Positions 48,578 through 59,076 of a DNA stretch of 64,000 bases are shown here, piece by piece; position 1 is the stretch's first letter, and every line of letters begins with the position of its first letter. A program made the translations under genes and the position numbers. Source of the stretch: Voacanga thouarsii (Eukaryota; Streptophyta; Magnoliopsida; Gentianales; Apocynaceae); the NCBI GenBank assembly GCA_026120185.1, contig JANUWF010001659.1:5208001-5272000 (forward strand). Reading direction: 5' to 3'. Below the pieces are notes generated by a model. That model saw only the letters and a program-made list of their open reading frames with translations, was not told the origin of the DNA and did no database searches.

Positions 48578-49862
48578 GTGGGTCTCAATGGTAACATGGT
48601 GGGCCATCTGACCTGATAAACTATACAAGTGTGGTGCGATCAATCGTATCAGGAATGTATAATTGGAGGCTATGTCTTCATGGAGAAGATTTAAATAGTC
48701 AATATGAAAATGACATCGTGTTGCAATAGTCAGTGAGATTGTTGTATTCAAATTAAATGCATATCTGAAATGACATCTAAACTTTTGTGGGGTTTTAAAC
48801 TAAATGTAGGAGTTGTTAGATGTGAAAAAATGCTAGCAATTTCGGTGAAAGTTACAACCGGTTCATTTTGAAGATATATAGGATTAGACTAATTTATAGC
48901 AGTAATAAAAACTGGAGAGATGGTAATTATGTTAATAGGAGTGGAAATATGCACGTATTGGTACAGTAGATGAGACTATTATTCCTGGGTCGGTCGTTGG
49001 TAGTGCTTGTGTGATTGAAGACTTTCCTACAATGCCTTCATTGAGGAGTCTGCATTCGCAAAGAAGGAAAATAGGATTTGTTTGGGGTCTGTGAATTTTA
49101 ACGGATCATTTACTATTGTGAATTCTCTAGTTATAAAAAATGAAGATGTGATAGGGGAGAGTGATGTTAAGCCTTATCCGTTGATTGAAGTAGTGTTGTC
49201 ATTTTTCCTAGTACTTGACAGTTGGCCTGGAAGAGATGCGAAGCCATAATTGGCAAATTTTTTTGATGCTCCAACCAGTTATAATGGGTTCAAGACCAAT
49301 CTTCATAGTAATGCCCTTTTTGTAACATTTTGAATTAATAGTCGTATAGTATTTTATAATTAAGGTGGCATTTTGACAATCTTCTTATGCATTTTATTGG
49401 TTAAATATATCAAAAGTTGAAAGAACTTCAATTGCTAATTTGGTTACATTTTAAAGTCTAAACAATTTAAACTAATATCTTGAGCGGTGTCACCGTTATA
49501 GATAAATAAAGCTCAAAGTGAAGTTTAATGGGCCATTTACAATGGATATGCTAATTAAAAAACAAAACATGTTCTATTTTACATTGGCTGCATAGCGGGA
49601 TACAAAAGGAATACAACGTTAAATATTTAAATTGGCCTGCCACATGGCTGAGGTTTATTCTTGTGATACAGTGAAGCAATGACATAGGTCATTTTCATAT
49701 TTCTGATAATTAGGCTAGGTCCAATTGAATAGTATTGGATATACTATTTGAACCCTCTTGCGAAATAGATGTTGGGCTATCAAGCACATGCCTAATATTC
49801 GGAAGCAGATTGCTCAATATCATCAGTGCACATGCCTGATATTGGGAAACAGATGGCGCAAT
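48578..49862 (+). repeat. partial second viral copy, inverted (left arm)
   Basis: Aligns along its length with the reverse complement of about 49863-51375, from GTGGGTCT...ACATGGTGGGC to the junction tandem repeat. By eye roughly four bases in five match. It carries a more damaged copy of the shuttle-protein-like gene. The part that would contain the origin is missing, cut at the SIRE LTR. Confidence 0.85.
48874..49333 (+). pseudogene. BV1-like (nuclear shuttle protein) pseudogene, left copy
   Basis: Parallel to the right-arm copy (51069-50354). The start codon ATG is ATA here (48874). Recognisable short matches include VDETIIPGS, TMPSLRSL and VLSFFLVLDS. Stops and frameshifts occur after about 49080. 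About 165 bases present in the right copy (between NLH and the SNAL segment near the C-terminus) are deleted. It ends at TGA 49331-49333. In begomoviruses the BV1 product carries viral DNA between nucleus and cytoplasm; this copy cannot be translated into it. Confidence 0.68.
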
Positions 49863-49883
49863 ATCATCAATGCACATGCCCGA
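49784..49883. repeat. 44-bp tandem repeat at the inverted junction
   Basis: Two 44-bp units start at 49784 and 49828, with a partial third at 49872, each beginning GCACATGCC and containing CAATATCATCA. They sit between the two opposed viral arms, so the junction is palindromic overall but holds this directly repeated block. Confidence 0.85.
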
Positions 49884-50044
49884 CGGCCCAGCATCTATTT
49901 CCCAAGTGGGTTCAAATATTGTATCCAATAATATTCAATTGGACCCAACCTGATTATAAAAAATAGTCACATCCCCTGTCATTGTTGCACTGGATCACAA
50001 GAATAAACCCTAGTCACGTAGCAAGCCAATTTAAATATTTAATG

Positions 50045-50230
50045 TCATTTTCTTTCTGAATCCCATTGTGCGGACAATGAAAAATAGAACATGTTTTGTT
50101 TTTTAATTAGCATATCCATTATAAATAGCCCATCAAACTTCACTTTGAGCTTTTTCTTATCTACTATGGTGACACCGCTCAAGATATCAGTATAAATTGT
50201 TTGCACTTTAAAATGTAACCAAATTAGCAA
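50045..50230 (-). other. unidentified open stretch shared by both viral arms
   Basis: Reverse-strand frame reading TDILSGVTIVDKKKLKVKF with continuation FDGLFIMDMLIKK. The left arm has the same segment with stops (49440-49600, TNILSGVTVIDK). It lies between the end of the BV1-like gene and the unit boundary, where the 3' ends of the two DNA-B genes normally face each other. I do not recognise it. It might be a displaced coding segment of the virus or chance. Confidence 0.35.
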
Positions 50231-50353
50231 CTAAAGCTGCTTCAATTTCTAATATATTTAACCAATAAAATGAATAAGAAGTTTGTTGAGATTCCACCAT
50301 AATTATAAAACACTGTACGACCATTAATTGAAAATATTGCAATACTTAGGAAT

Positions 50354-51069
50354 CTACTTTCCCCAAGTTATAAAATAAATAAGGGCATTACTTCTAATAT
50401 TGCCATAATTACCCCCTGTATGACCTATATCATCTCTGAAAGACGTATAAAAACAACTATAACCAAATAATACTTTGAACTCATCAAATGAAATTACACG
50501 ACCAAGCCCCACTCCTTGAACAACTTCTTTGAACCTCATCAACACCCTAAATTGATCTATTTCATTAGAACTGATATGAAGATCGATATTGAATCGATTA
50601 TAACCAGCACGACTCCTAATAAAATTAGCATGTGATGGCTTCGCATCTCTTCTAGGCCTACTGTCAAGTACTAGGAGAAATGACAACACTACTTCAATCA
50701 ACGAATAAGACTTTACATCACTCTCTCCCATGTCGTCTTCATTCTTTATAATTGAAGAATCCACAATAGTAAATGATCCATTAAAATTCATAGACCCCAA
50801 ACGGATCCTATTTTGCCTCCTTTGTGAATTCAGAATCCCTAGTGAAGGCATTGTAAGAAAGTCTTCAACCACACAAGTACTATCAACGGCTGACCTAGGA
50901 ATAATAGTTTCATCCACCATTCCAGTATGTGCATATGTACTATGACTGTAATTTTCACGCAATCTATGTCTATTAATATATAAAAAAAATTCCTTTTCTC
51001 CCTCCCACTAATATTATTACCACCTCTCCTATTATTAGTACTACTATATATTGGTCTAATCCTATACAT
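50354..51069 (-). pseudogene. BV1-like nuclear shuttle protein pseudogene, right copy
   Basis: ATG at 51069 begins MYRIRPIYSSTNNRRGGNN, an Arg- and Asn-rich N-terminus of the kind begomovirus shuttle proteins have for nuclear import. A base loss in a T run near 50982-50990 shifts the frame; the remaining 202 codons (50962-50354) are open. The total would be about 238 residues against about 256 in the family. Matches to the family by recognition are the beta-strand block LIEVVLSFLLVLDSRP, the SFDEF/LFG segment and a C-terminus of the pattern NYGNIRSNALIYFITW. It lies about 410 bases downstream of the origin, as in DNA-B. A coat protein, the distant relative, is the alternative. Confidence 0.72.
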
Positions 51070-51479
51070 CTTGAAAATGAACCAATCGTAACTTTCACCG
51101 AAATTACCAGCATTTATTCATATCTAACAACTCCTATATTCAGTTTAAAACCCCAAAAAAGTTCAGAAGTCATATTAGATATACCTTTAATTTGAATAAA
51201 ACAACATCATTGGCTAGTGCAACATGATGTCTATTTCATATTCACTATTTAAATATTAACCCTGAAGAAATGGCATCCAATTATACATTCCAGATATGAT
51301 TGACCACACCGCACTTGTACAATGTATCAGGTCAAATAGCCCACCATGTTGGCATATAAGACCCACAACATAAACTTTACATCCTAAATTCAAAATTTTA
51401 ATTTGAATTTAAATAGTTCCCAACAATAAAGTTACTTCAATTGGTGTGGGGCCCACTATTTAGTCACTCTAAATCCGGA

Positions 51480-51508
51480 GGACATCCGGTAATATTAAAC
51501 AGATGGCC
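51480..51508 (-). other. geminivirus origin of replication stem-loop
   Basis: On the reverse strand the loop holds TAATATTAC (51489-51497), the invariant geminivirus nonanucleotide where Rep nicks. It is flanked by GGCCATCTG (51508-51500) and CGGATGTCC (51488-51480). Seven of nine stem positions pair; the arms resemble the GGCCATCCG stem of begomoviruses. The placement between the two divergent genes is as expected. Confidence 0.85.
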
Positions 51509-51510
51509 GG

Positions 51511-51553
51511 ACAAATGGAGTGTGGAGATGCAACCCAAAAGACTTCTATAAAT
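51511..51553 (+). promoter_or_regulatory. common-region elements: iteron-like repeats and TATA box
   Basis: Next to the stem-loop on the BC1-like side, TGGAG occurs twice (51516-51520 and 51523-51527), the size and position of Rep-binding iterons. TATAAAT at 51547-51553 lies about 140 bases before the BC1-like ATG on the same strand. Short motifs, so moderate confidence. Confidence 0.5.
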
Positions 51554-51691
51554 TCCATTGTAGTTATTCCAATTCAGGGCACATATTAAATTATAGTGAG
51601 TTTAGGAGCATCTACAATAAGTTCATTATTTTCTTAAATACCAATAAGTCTCCATGATTTAAAGAAGTGAATCTGTCTACCCACCACAGCA

Positions 51692-52390
51692 ATGAAGTTC
51701 TCTGATGTTAAATCACTTGACCAATACTTTAGCTAAAGAACATGTGAATCCTTTATGACATCTAACCTCACAGAGATCAAGCTCGCATTCCCTACCTAGC
51801 TTGAAACCTCGCTACAATATCTTGGAGGACATTCCCTTTATATCGACCATCATGAAATTCAATATAAACCAAAGACCCCATTCAGTGTGTAGTAAATTTT
51901 AACAATGTGTGTTTTTAACACTAGATTGATCAGTCCTGGCCAATTACTGGTAGAATACAAATTCCCCATTAACTCCTTGTTGAATTACACTATTATGGGT
52001 AATCTTACATCTCAATAAGCGATCCTTGTCCCCAGAAAATCTTGTATAAGGTCACACAATTGAACATTCACTCAAAGACTAAATTATATGAAATAAAGGC
52101 TTTTGTACAACTCTCCAGTGTAAAGAAGCCAATGGAGATGAAGTATTGACAACCGACGACAACAATACATTCGGATGTGTTCACTCAAAATGACATCAAT
52201 TTTTTGGCATGTCGGCTAGAAACCAACACCTGAAATATTGTACTAGTCAATGTCATCTTCATGTGCCAGAGAAAGTCAGTCATTCCAAATTCCACAGGTC
52301 ATTTCTTTCCAAAAGGCCAGATCATAACTTTCAGAAGGCCCAACATCAAATATAGGACAAACATTAAATATTAGCCCAGCCATATGTAAT
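51692..52390 (+). pseudogene. BC1-like movement protein pseudogene
   Basis: From the ATG at 51692 (MKFSDVKSLDQYFS, then a stop), the same frame holds NLTEIKLAFPT, YIDHHEIQYKPKTP and GQLLVEYKFPINSLL. A later frame holds HSDVFTQNDINFLACRLETN. These resemble, in order and spacing, the N-terminal half of begomovirus movement proteins. Many stops and at least one frameshift. The 3' end would, by circular permutation, continue around 49900-50200. In the virus the BC1 protein moves DNA through plasmodesmata. It is judged by recognition and by position on the complementary strand beside the origin. Confidence 0.6.
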
Positions 52391-52458
52391 GATGATATTG
52401 GGCCATCTATTTTCTAAGTAGGTTCAAATAGTATATCTATTACTATTCAATTGGACCC

Positions 52459-53910
52459 TGATAGGGGCTAAAATTACCATTATTTTTCTACTCATTTGAG
52501 GTTATTTTGTGATACATTAGTTATAATAACTAGACATATTCCTTCCTATTTTACACTTTACTTGTAAAAAGGGTTTTTGGCAAATTTGTGCAGATTTGAG
52601 AAAAAATCGAGTAGAAAGTGAAAAATTATAGAATGTACCTGGCGCCAAACCCAACCAAAGAACTAGGCGCCGAGTCTATTCTAGTCCAGCAGAAGAATTC
52701 GATCAACTTTCAATACAAAAGCAGAACAGACCAGGTGCCAAGTCTAGCAAGAGTTCCTGTCGTCAGGTCCATTCTGTCTACTGAGGAGAAAAGAAAAAAA
52801 ACAGAGCAAAAACAAAGGAAGAACAGAGTGCACCTGGCTCCCAATAGGTCAAAGGTACTCGGTGCCAGGTACGCTCTAGAGGGCAAATATTCTATGCACG
52901 AATTTTGGAATTCTCCAATGATTTTAGTATTTTTTGAATCCTACTAGGGCAAGACTTCCTAAGCCAAGAATTGAGCATCCAAGAGTCCTATAAAGAAGCA
53001 TTATTCAAGTAAGCTACTTAATGACCACTTAAAGGAGTATTATTCAAAGTTGGTTTTCAAGAGAAGAAGAAGTGTTTGTCTATGAGTTTTATCATTTATC
53101 CTTTGTTTACTTTTCTAGAACAATGTTGTGCTTAATATTTTGATTGTAATTGGATATTATTTTGGAGATTATGATTTTAAGTTAATTGGATTTTTTGATC
53201 AATTGATTGTTGTTCTTGTGATTTGATTACTTATTTTTCTTACGGAGTTGGTTGATTGATTTTTGTTATTAACTTGCTTCAACAAGAGGTTGGTAATGAC
53301 TTCAATTAATTAATTTTCATATTTGTTATCTCTTATCTTATTTGAAAAATGGGTTAATTGGTTATAATATTGGTAATCAAATGTTAGTTGATGATTACTA
53401 GAATAAGGATTCATTGACTAATTTCATGTTTTAAATCACCTAGAATACCGGGGTTTATATGAAGATTGATTTTAATGTATCTTTTGGATATGTTAGTCTA
53501 GACAGAATATGTTCACTAGTTTAACTAAAAAATAGTGATTTATGGATTACAAACGAAGTAGGTCTATGTTAAATCCTTCATGATGCAAAGACGACGATTG
53601 ATTGTGATGAATACTAAGTGATTTAATATTATGTTTTCAAGATAATTGTCTAGTTACATGAAATTGCATCCTTCAGTTATATCTATTTTTATTTTTATTT
53701 ATTTTCCTTTTTAGTCTCTTCTTATTTTATTGGCTAAACAATAAAGATTTGGGTAAAGTAATATGGGAACCTAAGTTCTCGTGGATTCGATACTTGCTAT
53801 TCCCTATACTATACAATTGGTATACTTGCCTGTATGTTTGGTTTTAATGGTTGGCATTTTAATTAAAGCTTGATTGATTGTGTAACTTGTTGGTAATATT
53901 TATTCTTGGA
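52459..53910 (+). repeat. Athila-type LTR, forward
   Basis: Starts TGATAGGGGCTAAAATTACC and aligns with the reverse complement of the LTR ending at 55428 (shared TTTTGTGATACATT, AACTAGACATATTCCTTCCT, CGTGGATTCGATAC near the end). No internal Athila sequence follows it, so it is a solo or truncated LTR. Its 3' end is uncertain. It contains several GGCGCC-centred motifs (52642, 52667, 52735). Bases 53911-53989 separate it from the opposing LTR and show nothing distinct. Confidence 0.72.
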
Positions 53911-53989
53911 CAAGCTCTTCTATCTGTTTCATTTTATTTATGGATTTGGGTATAAAAATCATTAAAAAAAAAAGCACATTCCCAATCAA

Positions 53990-55428
53990 GTTTAAATTAA
54001 AACGTTCAACCCGAACTACACATATGAGCAAGCATACTCATCATTAACCAAGCATAGGGTTCAAACGAGTGTCGATCCTCAAGAAACAAGTAGACATTAA
54101 TCATTTTTCTTTCATTGTTTAACTGACTCAATAAAGTGAAAGAGAAATAAAATCAAACAAAAGAAAATAAAAATAAAAATATATACATGTCAAGGATGGA
54201 GAATGTAACTCAAATCATTGTTTAGACAAGCACGATCTCAAAGTACCTAACCATTATCATAACTAATCATTCTCTTGGCACCATAAAGAATTAGGATAAA
54301 TTAGCACCACTTGGTCTATCTCAACTAATTCATCCACAAGATGCATTAAACACAATCCTTGATTAAATTTCCTTAGTTTGGCAAATTTAAAACATGAAAT
54401 TAATCAACGAATCCTTGGTCTAGCAAACATCAATTAACCTTTAATTACTCAATCCTCAACAATTAACCTCTTTGGTCTAGCAAGTTAACAACCAATAAAT
54501 ATGAAATTAATCAATTGCAACCACCATCAACCTCTTTGGTCTAGCAAGTTAATAAAAAGAAACAACCAATTAATCTTGTAATACGCCCAAGTAATTAAAT
54601 ACCAAGAAGAACAATCAATTAATCAAAAGATCAAATAACTCTAAAAATCATGAATATCTAAAACAATGTCAAATTACAATAAAACAATTAACACATCATT
54701 GTTCAAGAAAAAGAAAACAAAGTAAAAGAAAGCACTCATAGATAAGCCTTATTCTTCTTCCTTTGAAGACCTTCTTGCACAACCCTCATTTTAATTGAAG
54801 AATTCCTCCTTTGATTGAGTGATTTTCTATGATGATCAATGAATTCCTCCCTTTTCCCCTGTGTTTTCCATCTATTTATAGGCTTAGGAAGTGCCCAAAC
54901 TCGTAGGTACAATGTTCTTGGCCAAGTAGAATTTGAAAAATGCTAAAACTCCACAGATTACCAAAAATCGCGTAGAAAAAATCAAGTACCGCCTTAACTT
55001 CAGGGCATAGCCGGCCCTGCCTTGACTCTTGGAACCAGCGCCGGTTGTGTTCTAGTTCTCTACTTGTTCGCCGATTTTTTTTGAATTTTACACAATGAAG
55101 ACCAGAATGCAGCCAGCGCTGCCTTGACCCTTGGAGTTGGCACCAGTTCCACTTTGTTTTGCTCTGTTTCACCAATTTTTTCCATTGCTTCAAAGTTTGT
55201 GTCAATAATGCATGGTCGTCGCTAGTTCTAGTGCCCTAGCCGGCGCTGCCTATAATCTGTTTTGCGACGTTTTTGTTTTATTTTATCCCAAAAATCTGCA
55301 ATAATGATTAAAATACCTTTCTAAGGGTAAAATCTCAAATATGAAGGAATATGACTAGTTATTGAATAAAATGTATCACAAAAGAACTCAAATAACTAGG
55401 AAAAATATGACTAATTTAGTCCCTATCA
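53990..55428 (-). repeat. 3' LTR of the Athila-type element
   Basis: Reverse strand start TGATAGGGACTAAATTAGTC at 55428; the left end is estimated near 53990. It contains repeated GC-rich motifs such as AGCCGGCGCTGCC (55237), CCAGCGCCGGTTG (55035) and CAGCGCTGCCTTGACCC (55113). Confidence 0.75.
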
Positions 55429-55480
55429 TATTCCCCCACAATTAGCTCTTTGCTTGTTCTCAAGCAAAGCATAAAAAACG
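55429..55480 (-). other. Athila-type polypurine tract region
   Basis: Reverse strand CTTTGCTTGAGAACAAGCAA, then AGAGCTAATTGTGGGGGAATA, directly before the LTR TGATAGG. The TTGCTTG...CAAGCAA hairpin followed by GTGGGGGAAT is a hallmark of Athila-like 3' ends. Confidence 0.85.
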
Positions 55481-57158
55481 AGTAGGAAAACACAAGGTTT
55501 GACTCAATCAATTTCAAAACACTATCTCTAATGCTTTTTTTATTCAAGAACATAAGACACATGGTACTACATCTTTCACAACCAATACAATACTTGTGTA
55601 AGTGATAAATGACTTAGTAGAACCATCTCAATACATGGCAACATTTTCAAACCATTAGAAAGAATTTAACTCAAAAAGATTATGCATTCTATAAGCTTAC
55701 TTTTCATACACTCTCTCTACTAATCCGAGACATATCATAATTCTACTTAGATCAAGCAGGATTTTTAATCTTATAATGTAAGGCTAAAGGCTTGTAATGT
55801 AGCTTATCAAACGAAGGATATGGGAGAATCAAATATAAAAAAAACTGAGAGTTCACAAGAAAAGGATAAACAAATGAATCAATAATTTCCAACTTTTCTT
55901 GCTCTCCTATTTCAAAAATCAATCAAACCATAACCTTATATAGCAATTACAATTCCACTCAAGCAAATCCTGCATTTTCTCTTTTTTCTCAACTCTTCTC
56001 ATCAACTCTTCTTTATTTTTTCTACAAGATCACATAAATTTCTAGCAATGGTGTCAAGTACTTTATATGAACTTAACTTTTTACAGCTCAATCACCATTC
56101 CTTTTGTGATCTTTTCTTTCGTCTTCTTTTAATAAGTTTTTTCTCTCTCTTTCTTTCTTTTTCTTTTCTTGTGTTCAATCTCTCTTTTCTTTTTCTTCTC
56201 TTTCTTTTTTTTTCCTTTTCCTTTCCAGCTCAACTTGTTATTGATCTATGACTGAAAGTAACAAGTCATGATCTTTATCCCATATTCTTCCTCAACATTT
56301 TCTTTCATATACTTTCATCCATGAAGAGCAAAAAAAATTGGAAAATTATTTAAACTCTCAGCAACAAGTAATGGACAAAGTATTGTGACGGGTTTTAAAG
56401 AAAGAAATCAACCATTTAGGCTCAAAATAGGCACTAGGGATAATATAACAATAGGTAGGCTTGAAAAGCTCAAACTATCCAAAGAAGGCCTATTACCGTC
56501 ATCCCTAAGTTAAATCATGACTGTCTTTCTTATTTCACCTCGAGGGGGATTCAAGTAAGTTCTAGAATGCTCTATGATTTTTAGTAGAAAAAAAGGCTTA
56601 AGAGCAATGCAAAGCATTTGATCAAGAACTACTTCATCCAAGTGAGTGTAAAAAGTTATGCATAAGCCATAAACGATCTAGAACATATACTCTATAATCT
56701 ATCATAAACACAAGCATTAAAAATATAGCTTGAAATCTCAAGAATTTCAAAAACAAATTCAAAAATTTTCGCTCAAAATTTGCTTCCAAGAAGGCAAAAG
56801 TATATGTATAAAAGACTTGTCAATCAAATCACTTGCCCACACTTAAAATGGTCATTGTCCTCAATGGCCAAAGAAATATAACAAGAACTAAACAATGCCA
56901 TGGGACAAAAAATATAAAGGAGAAGAGATAAGAAAAACAAACTTCCATTCATTGTGCATTGTGCTATACAAGAGCTGAACGCTGGAAGAATGAGGCATTG
57001 GCAAAGTACCTAAAAAGAAAAATAAAAAAAACACACCAAAGTATAAAAACTAGAAAAGAAAATAAATCAGAAAGAAAAGAAAGAAAATAGTACAAATAAA
57101 CAACCGCCGCACGATAAACCAAAAAATTCTACGTGGAAGCGTCGAAAAGCATCTCCAC
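55481..57158 (-). other. non-coding 3' region of the Athila-type element
   Basis: In complete Athila elements an env-like ORF may lie here. I see no frame longer than about 70 codons with any motif; a pyrimidine-rich stretch (56110-56230) makes a chance open frame. Probably decayed or never coding. Confidence 0.6.
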
Positions 57159-58597
57159 CTACTCCGTGTTGGGAAGACCTTCTCCCACATAGTGTTTTAT
57201 GCGATTGCCATTGACTTTGAAGGTGCCCCTAGTGGGGTGAGTGATTTCAAAGGTGCCAAAAAGGAATATCTTACTCACTGTGTAGGGTCCCCACCACCTT
57301 GATTTCAATTTCCTTGGAAAAAGTCTTAAACGAGAATTGAAGAGCAACACTTGATCGCTTTTCTTAAATTCATGTTGTTGAGTGATATGCTTATGATGCC
57401 ATCTTTTGACCCGCTCCTTATATCGCATTGAACTATCATAAGCCTCTGCCCGCAATTCTTCTAAGGAGGTCAGTTGAAGCAACCTGGACTTACCAGTTGA
57501 CTCAAGATCAAGGTTAGCAAGTTTAATAGCCCAATAAGCTTTATGCTCAATTTCAACAGGTAAGTGACATGCTTTGCCATAAACTAACAGAAACAGAGTC
57601 ATGCCAATTGGTGTCTTAAAGGCTGTCCGATATGCCCAAAGAGTATCGTCCAATTTTAGACTCCAATCCTTCCTAGTATGGTTAATTGATTTTTCTAAGA
57701 TTTTTTTAATTTTCCTATTGACCACTTCGACCCGTCCACTGGTTTGGGGATGATAGGGGGTGGCTAACCTATGGTTCACACCTAGGTGTTTGAGAACTTT
57801 TTTCATTTGTGCATTACAAAAATGAGGCCCCCTATCACTAATGAGTACCTTAGGCACACTAAAATGGGTGAAAAGCTTTTTCAAAAATTTTACCACACCC
57901 CTTGCATCATTAGTAGGTAAAGTTTAGGCTTCTACCTATTTAGAAACATAATCCATTACCACCAAAATATATTTATTCCCCAAAGAACTAGGAAAAGGTC
58001 CCATGAAGTCTATCCCCCAACAGTCAAATACTTCACAAGCTTAAAAATTTTGTAATGGCATCTCATTAGATTTAGAGATGTTACATGTACATTGACACCT
58101 ATCACAACTTTGGACAAACTTGTGGGCATCTTTGAACAACGTGGGCTAATAGAATCCTATGTCAAGCACCTTTCTTGCAGTGTTGTTAGCTTGGTAGAGG
58201 CCTCTAGCAAGTCCTTCATGGCAATGTCTAAGAATATCGTCGCCTTCCTTAGAGTCCACGCATCTACGAATGATTTGGCCCGCACAACACTTAAACAAAT
58301 ATGGGTCTTCCCAAAAGTAATGCCTTACTTCGAAGAGGAATTTCTTCTTTTATTGCATCATGAGATCTTTTGGAGTAATTCCTGCATCCAAGTAGTTAGC
58401 AAAATCGGCGAACCATGGGGTGTTTGGAATCTCACCTTCGATGAGCTAGAGTTGCTCATTCGGAAAAGCATCATCGATGTCCTCTTCTATCAAGGATTCC
58501 AATTTGGATTGTCTAATCTTAAAAAGTGATCCACAGCCAAGTTTTTTGTACCCTTTTTGTCCCTAATCTCCAAATCAAATTCCTGCAACAATAGAAC
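57159..58597 (-). pseudogene. Athila-type integrase
   Basis: Open frame 57896-57159 (245 codons) holds the second catalytic Asp (ISDRGPHF, D21) and catalytic Glu (GRVEVVN, E57) with 35 residues between them, then [13 protein letters not shown] and the C-terminal [19 protein letters not shown]. The N-terminal zinc region and first Asp (57897-58597) are recognisable only in fragments with many stops (for example [13 protein letters not shown]). No chromodomain, as expected for Athila. Confidence 0.85.
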
Positions 58598-59076
58598 TCA
58601 TCTTATCAACCTTGGTTTGGAATCATGTTTGGTTAGTAGGTACTTTAGGGCTGAATGGTCCGTATAAACAATGACTTTGGATAGAATAAGATAAGAACGT
58701 AATTTATCAAAGGCAAACAGTATAGCACGCAATTCTTTTTCCATTATTGTGTAGTTTTCCTGCACATCCATTAAAGTCTTGCTCGCACAGTATATATGTT
58801 GGAAGTGCTTATTCCGCCTTTGTCCCAATACTGCACCACCTGCAAAATCACTTGCATCACATATTAATTCAAAGGGAAGAGACCAGTCAGGTGCAATTAA
58901 AATAGGTGAATTAATCAACTTCTCTTTGAGTATGGTAAAAGCGTTGAGACATTTTTCATGAAAATTAAACACAGCATCCTTTTCAAGTAAAGAGGTAAGA
59001 GGTTTTGAAATTTTTGAGAAGTTAAAGATGAACCTCCTGTAGAAACCTGCATGACCAAGAAAGCTTCTTATAGCTT
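58598..59076 (-). pseudogene. Athila-type RNase H
   Basis: Open frame 58972-58598 with catalytic acids D39 (LICDASDFA), E80 (MEKELRAI) and D105 ([12 protein letters not shown]). It is separated from RT by 100 bases with a frame change (58973-59076). RNase H degrades the RNA template during cDNA synthesis. Confidence 0.83.

Larger units (their letters stand above)
48578..52458. mobile_element. endogenous geminivirus, DNA-B-like (bipartite begomovirus type)
   Basis: A full circularly permuted viral unit on the reverse strand (about 49863-52458) joined to a partial unit in opposite orientation (48578-49862). The motif TTCAAATA...TCAATTGGACCC occurs at 49908-49949 and again at 52410-52458 in the same orientation, about 2505 bp apart, which is the size of one geminivirus component. 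The unit has an origin stem-loop with the invariant nonanucleotide, a nuclear-shuttle-protein-like gene on the virion strand and a movement-protein-like gene on the complementary strand: the layout of begomovirus DNA-B. All genes are broken. The flanks are a SIRE LTR and an Athila-type LTR. Confidence 0.82.
49863..52458 (-). repeat. full-length permuted viral unit (right arm)
   Basis: Reverse strand is the virion sense. From 52458 downward: end of the BC1-like region, BC1-like gene on the opposite strand, common region with origin (51480-51508), BV1-like gene (51069-50354), an intergenic part, and a return to the starting motif at about 49949. A total of slightly more than one unit implies integration from a multimeric or rolling-circle form. 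Confidence 0.8.

Noticed and set aside
51000..51025. TAATATTATTAC-like sequence near 51010 as a second viral origin
   Set aside because: It has an extra triplet, no GC-rich flanking stem, and lies within the N-terminal coding part of the shuttle-protein-like gene.
48578..51375. Long inverted repeat read as a foldback or Mutator-like DNA transposon
   Set aside because: No target duplication at the arm ends, the arms carry the same gene-like sequence, and the 2.5-kb direct recurrence plus origin stem-loop fit an integrated circular virus better.
56048..56251. Hydrophobic Leu/Phe/Ser-rich 67-codon frame resembling a membrane peptide
   Set aside because: It is a translation of a TTC/TTT-rich low-complexity tract in the non-coding 3' part of the Athila-type element.
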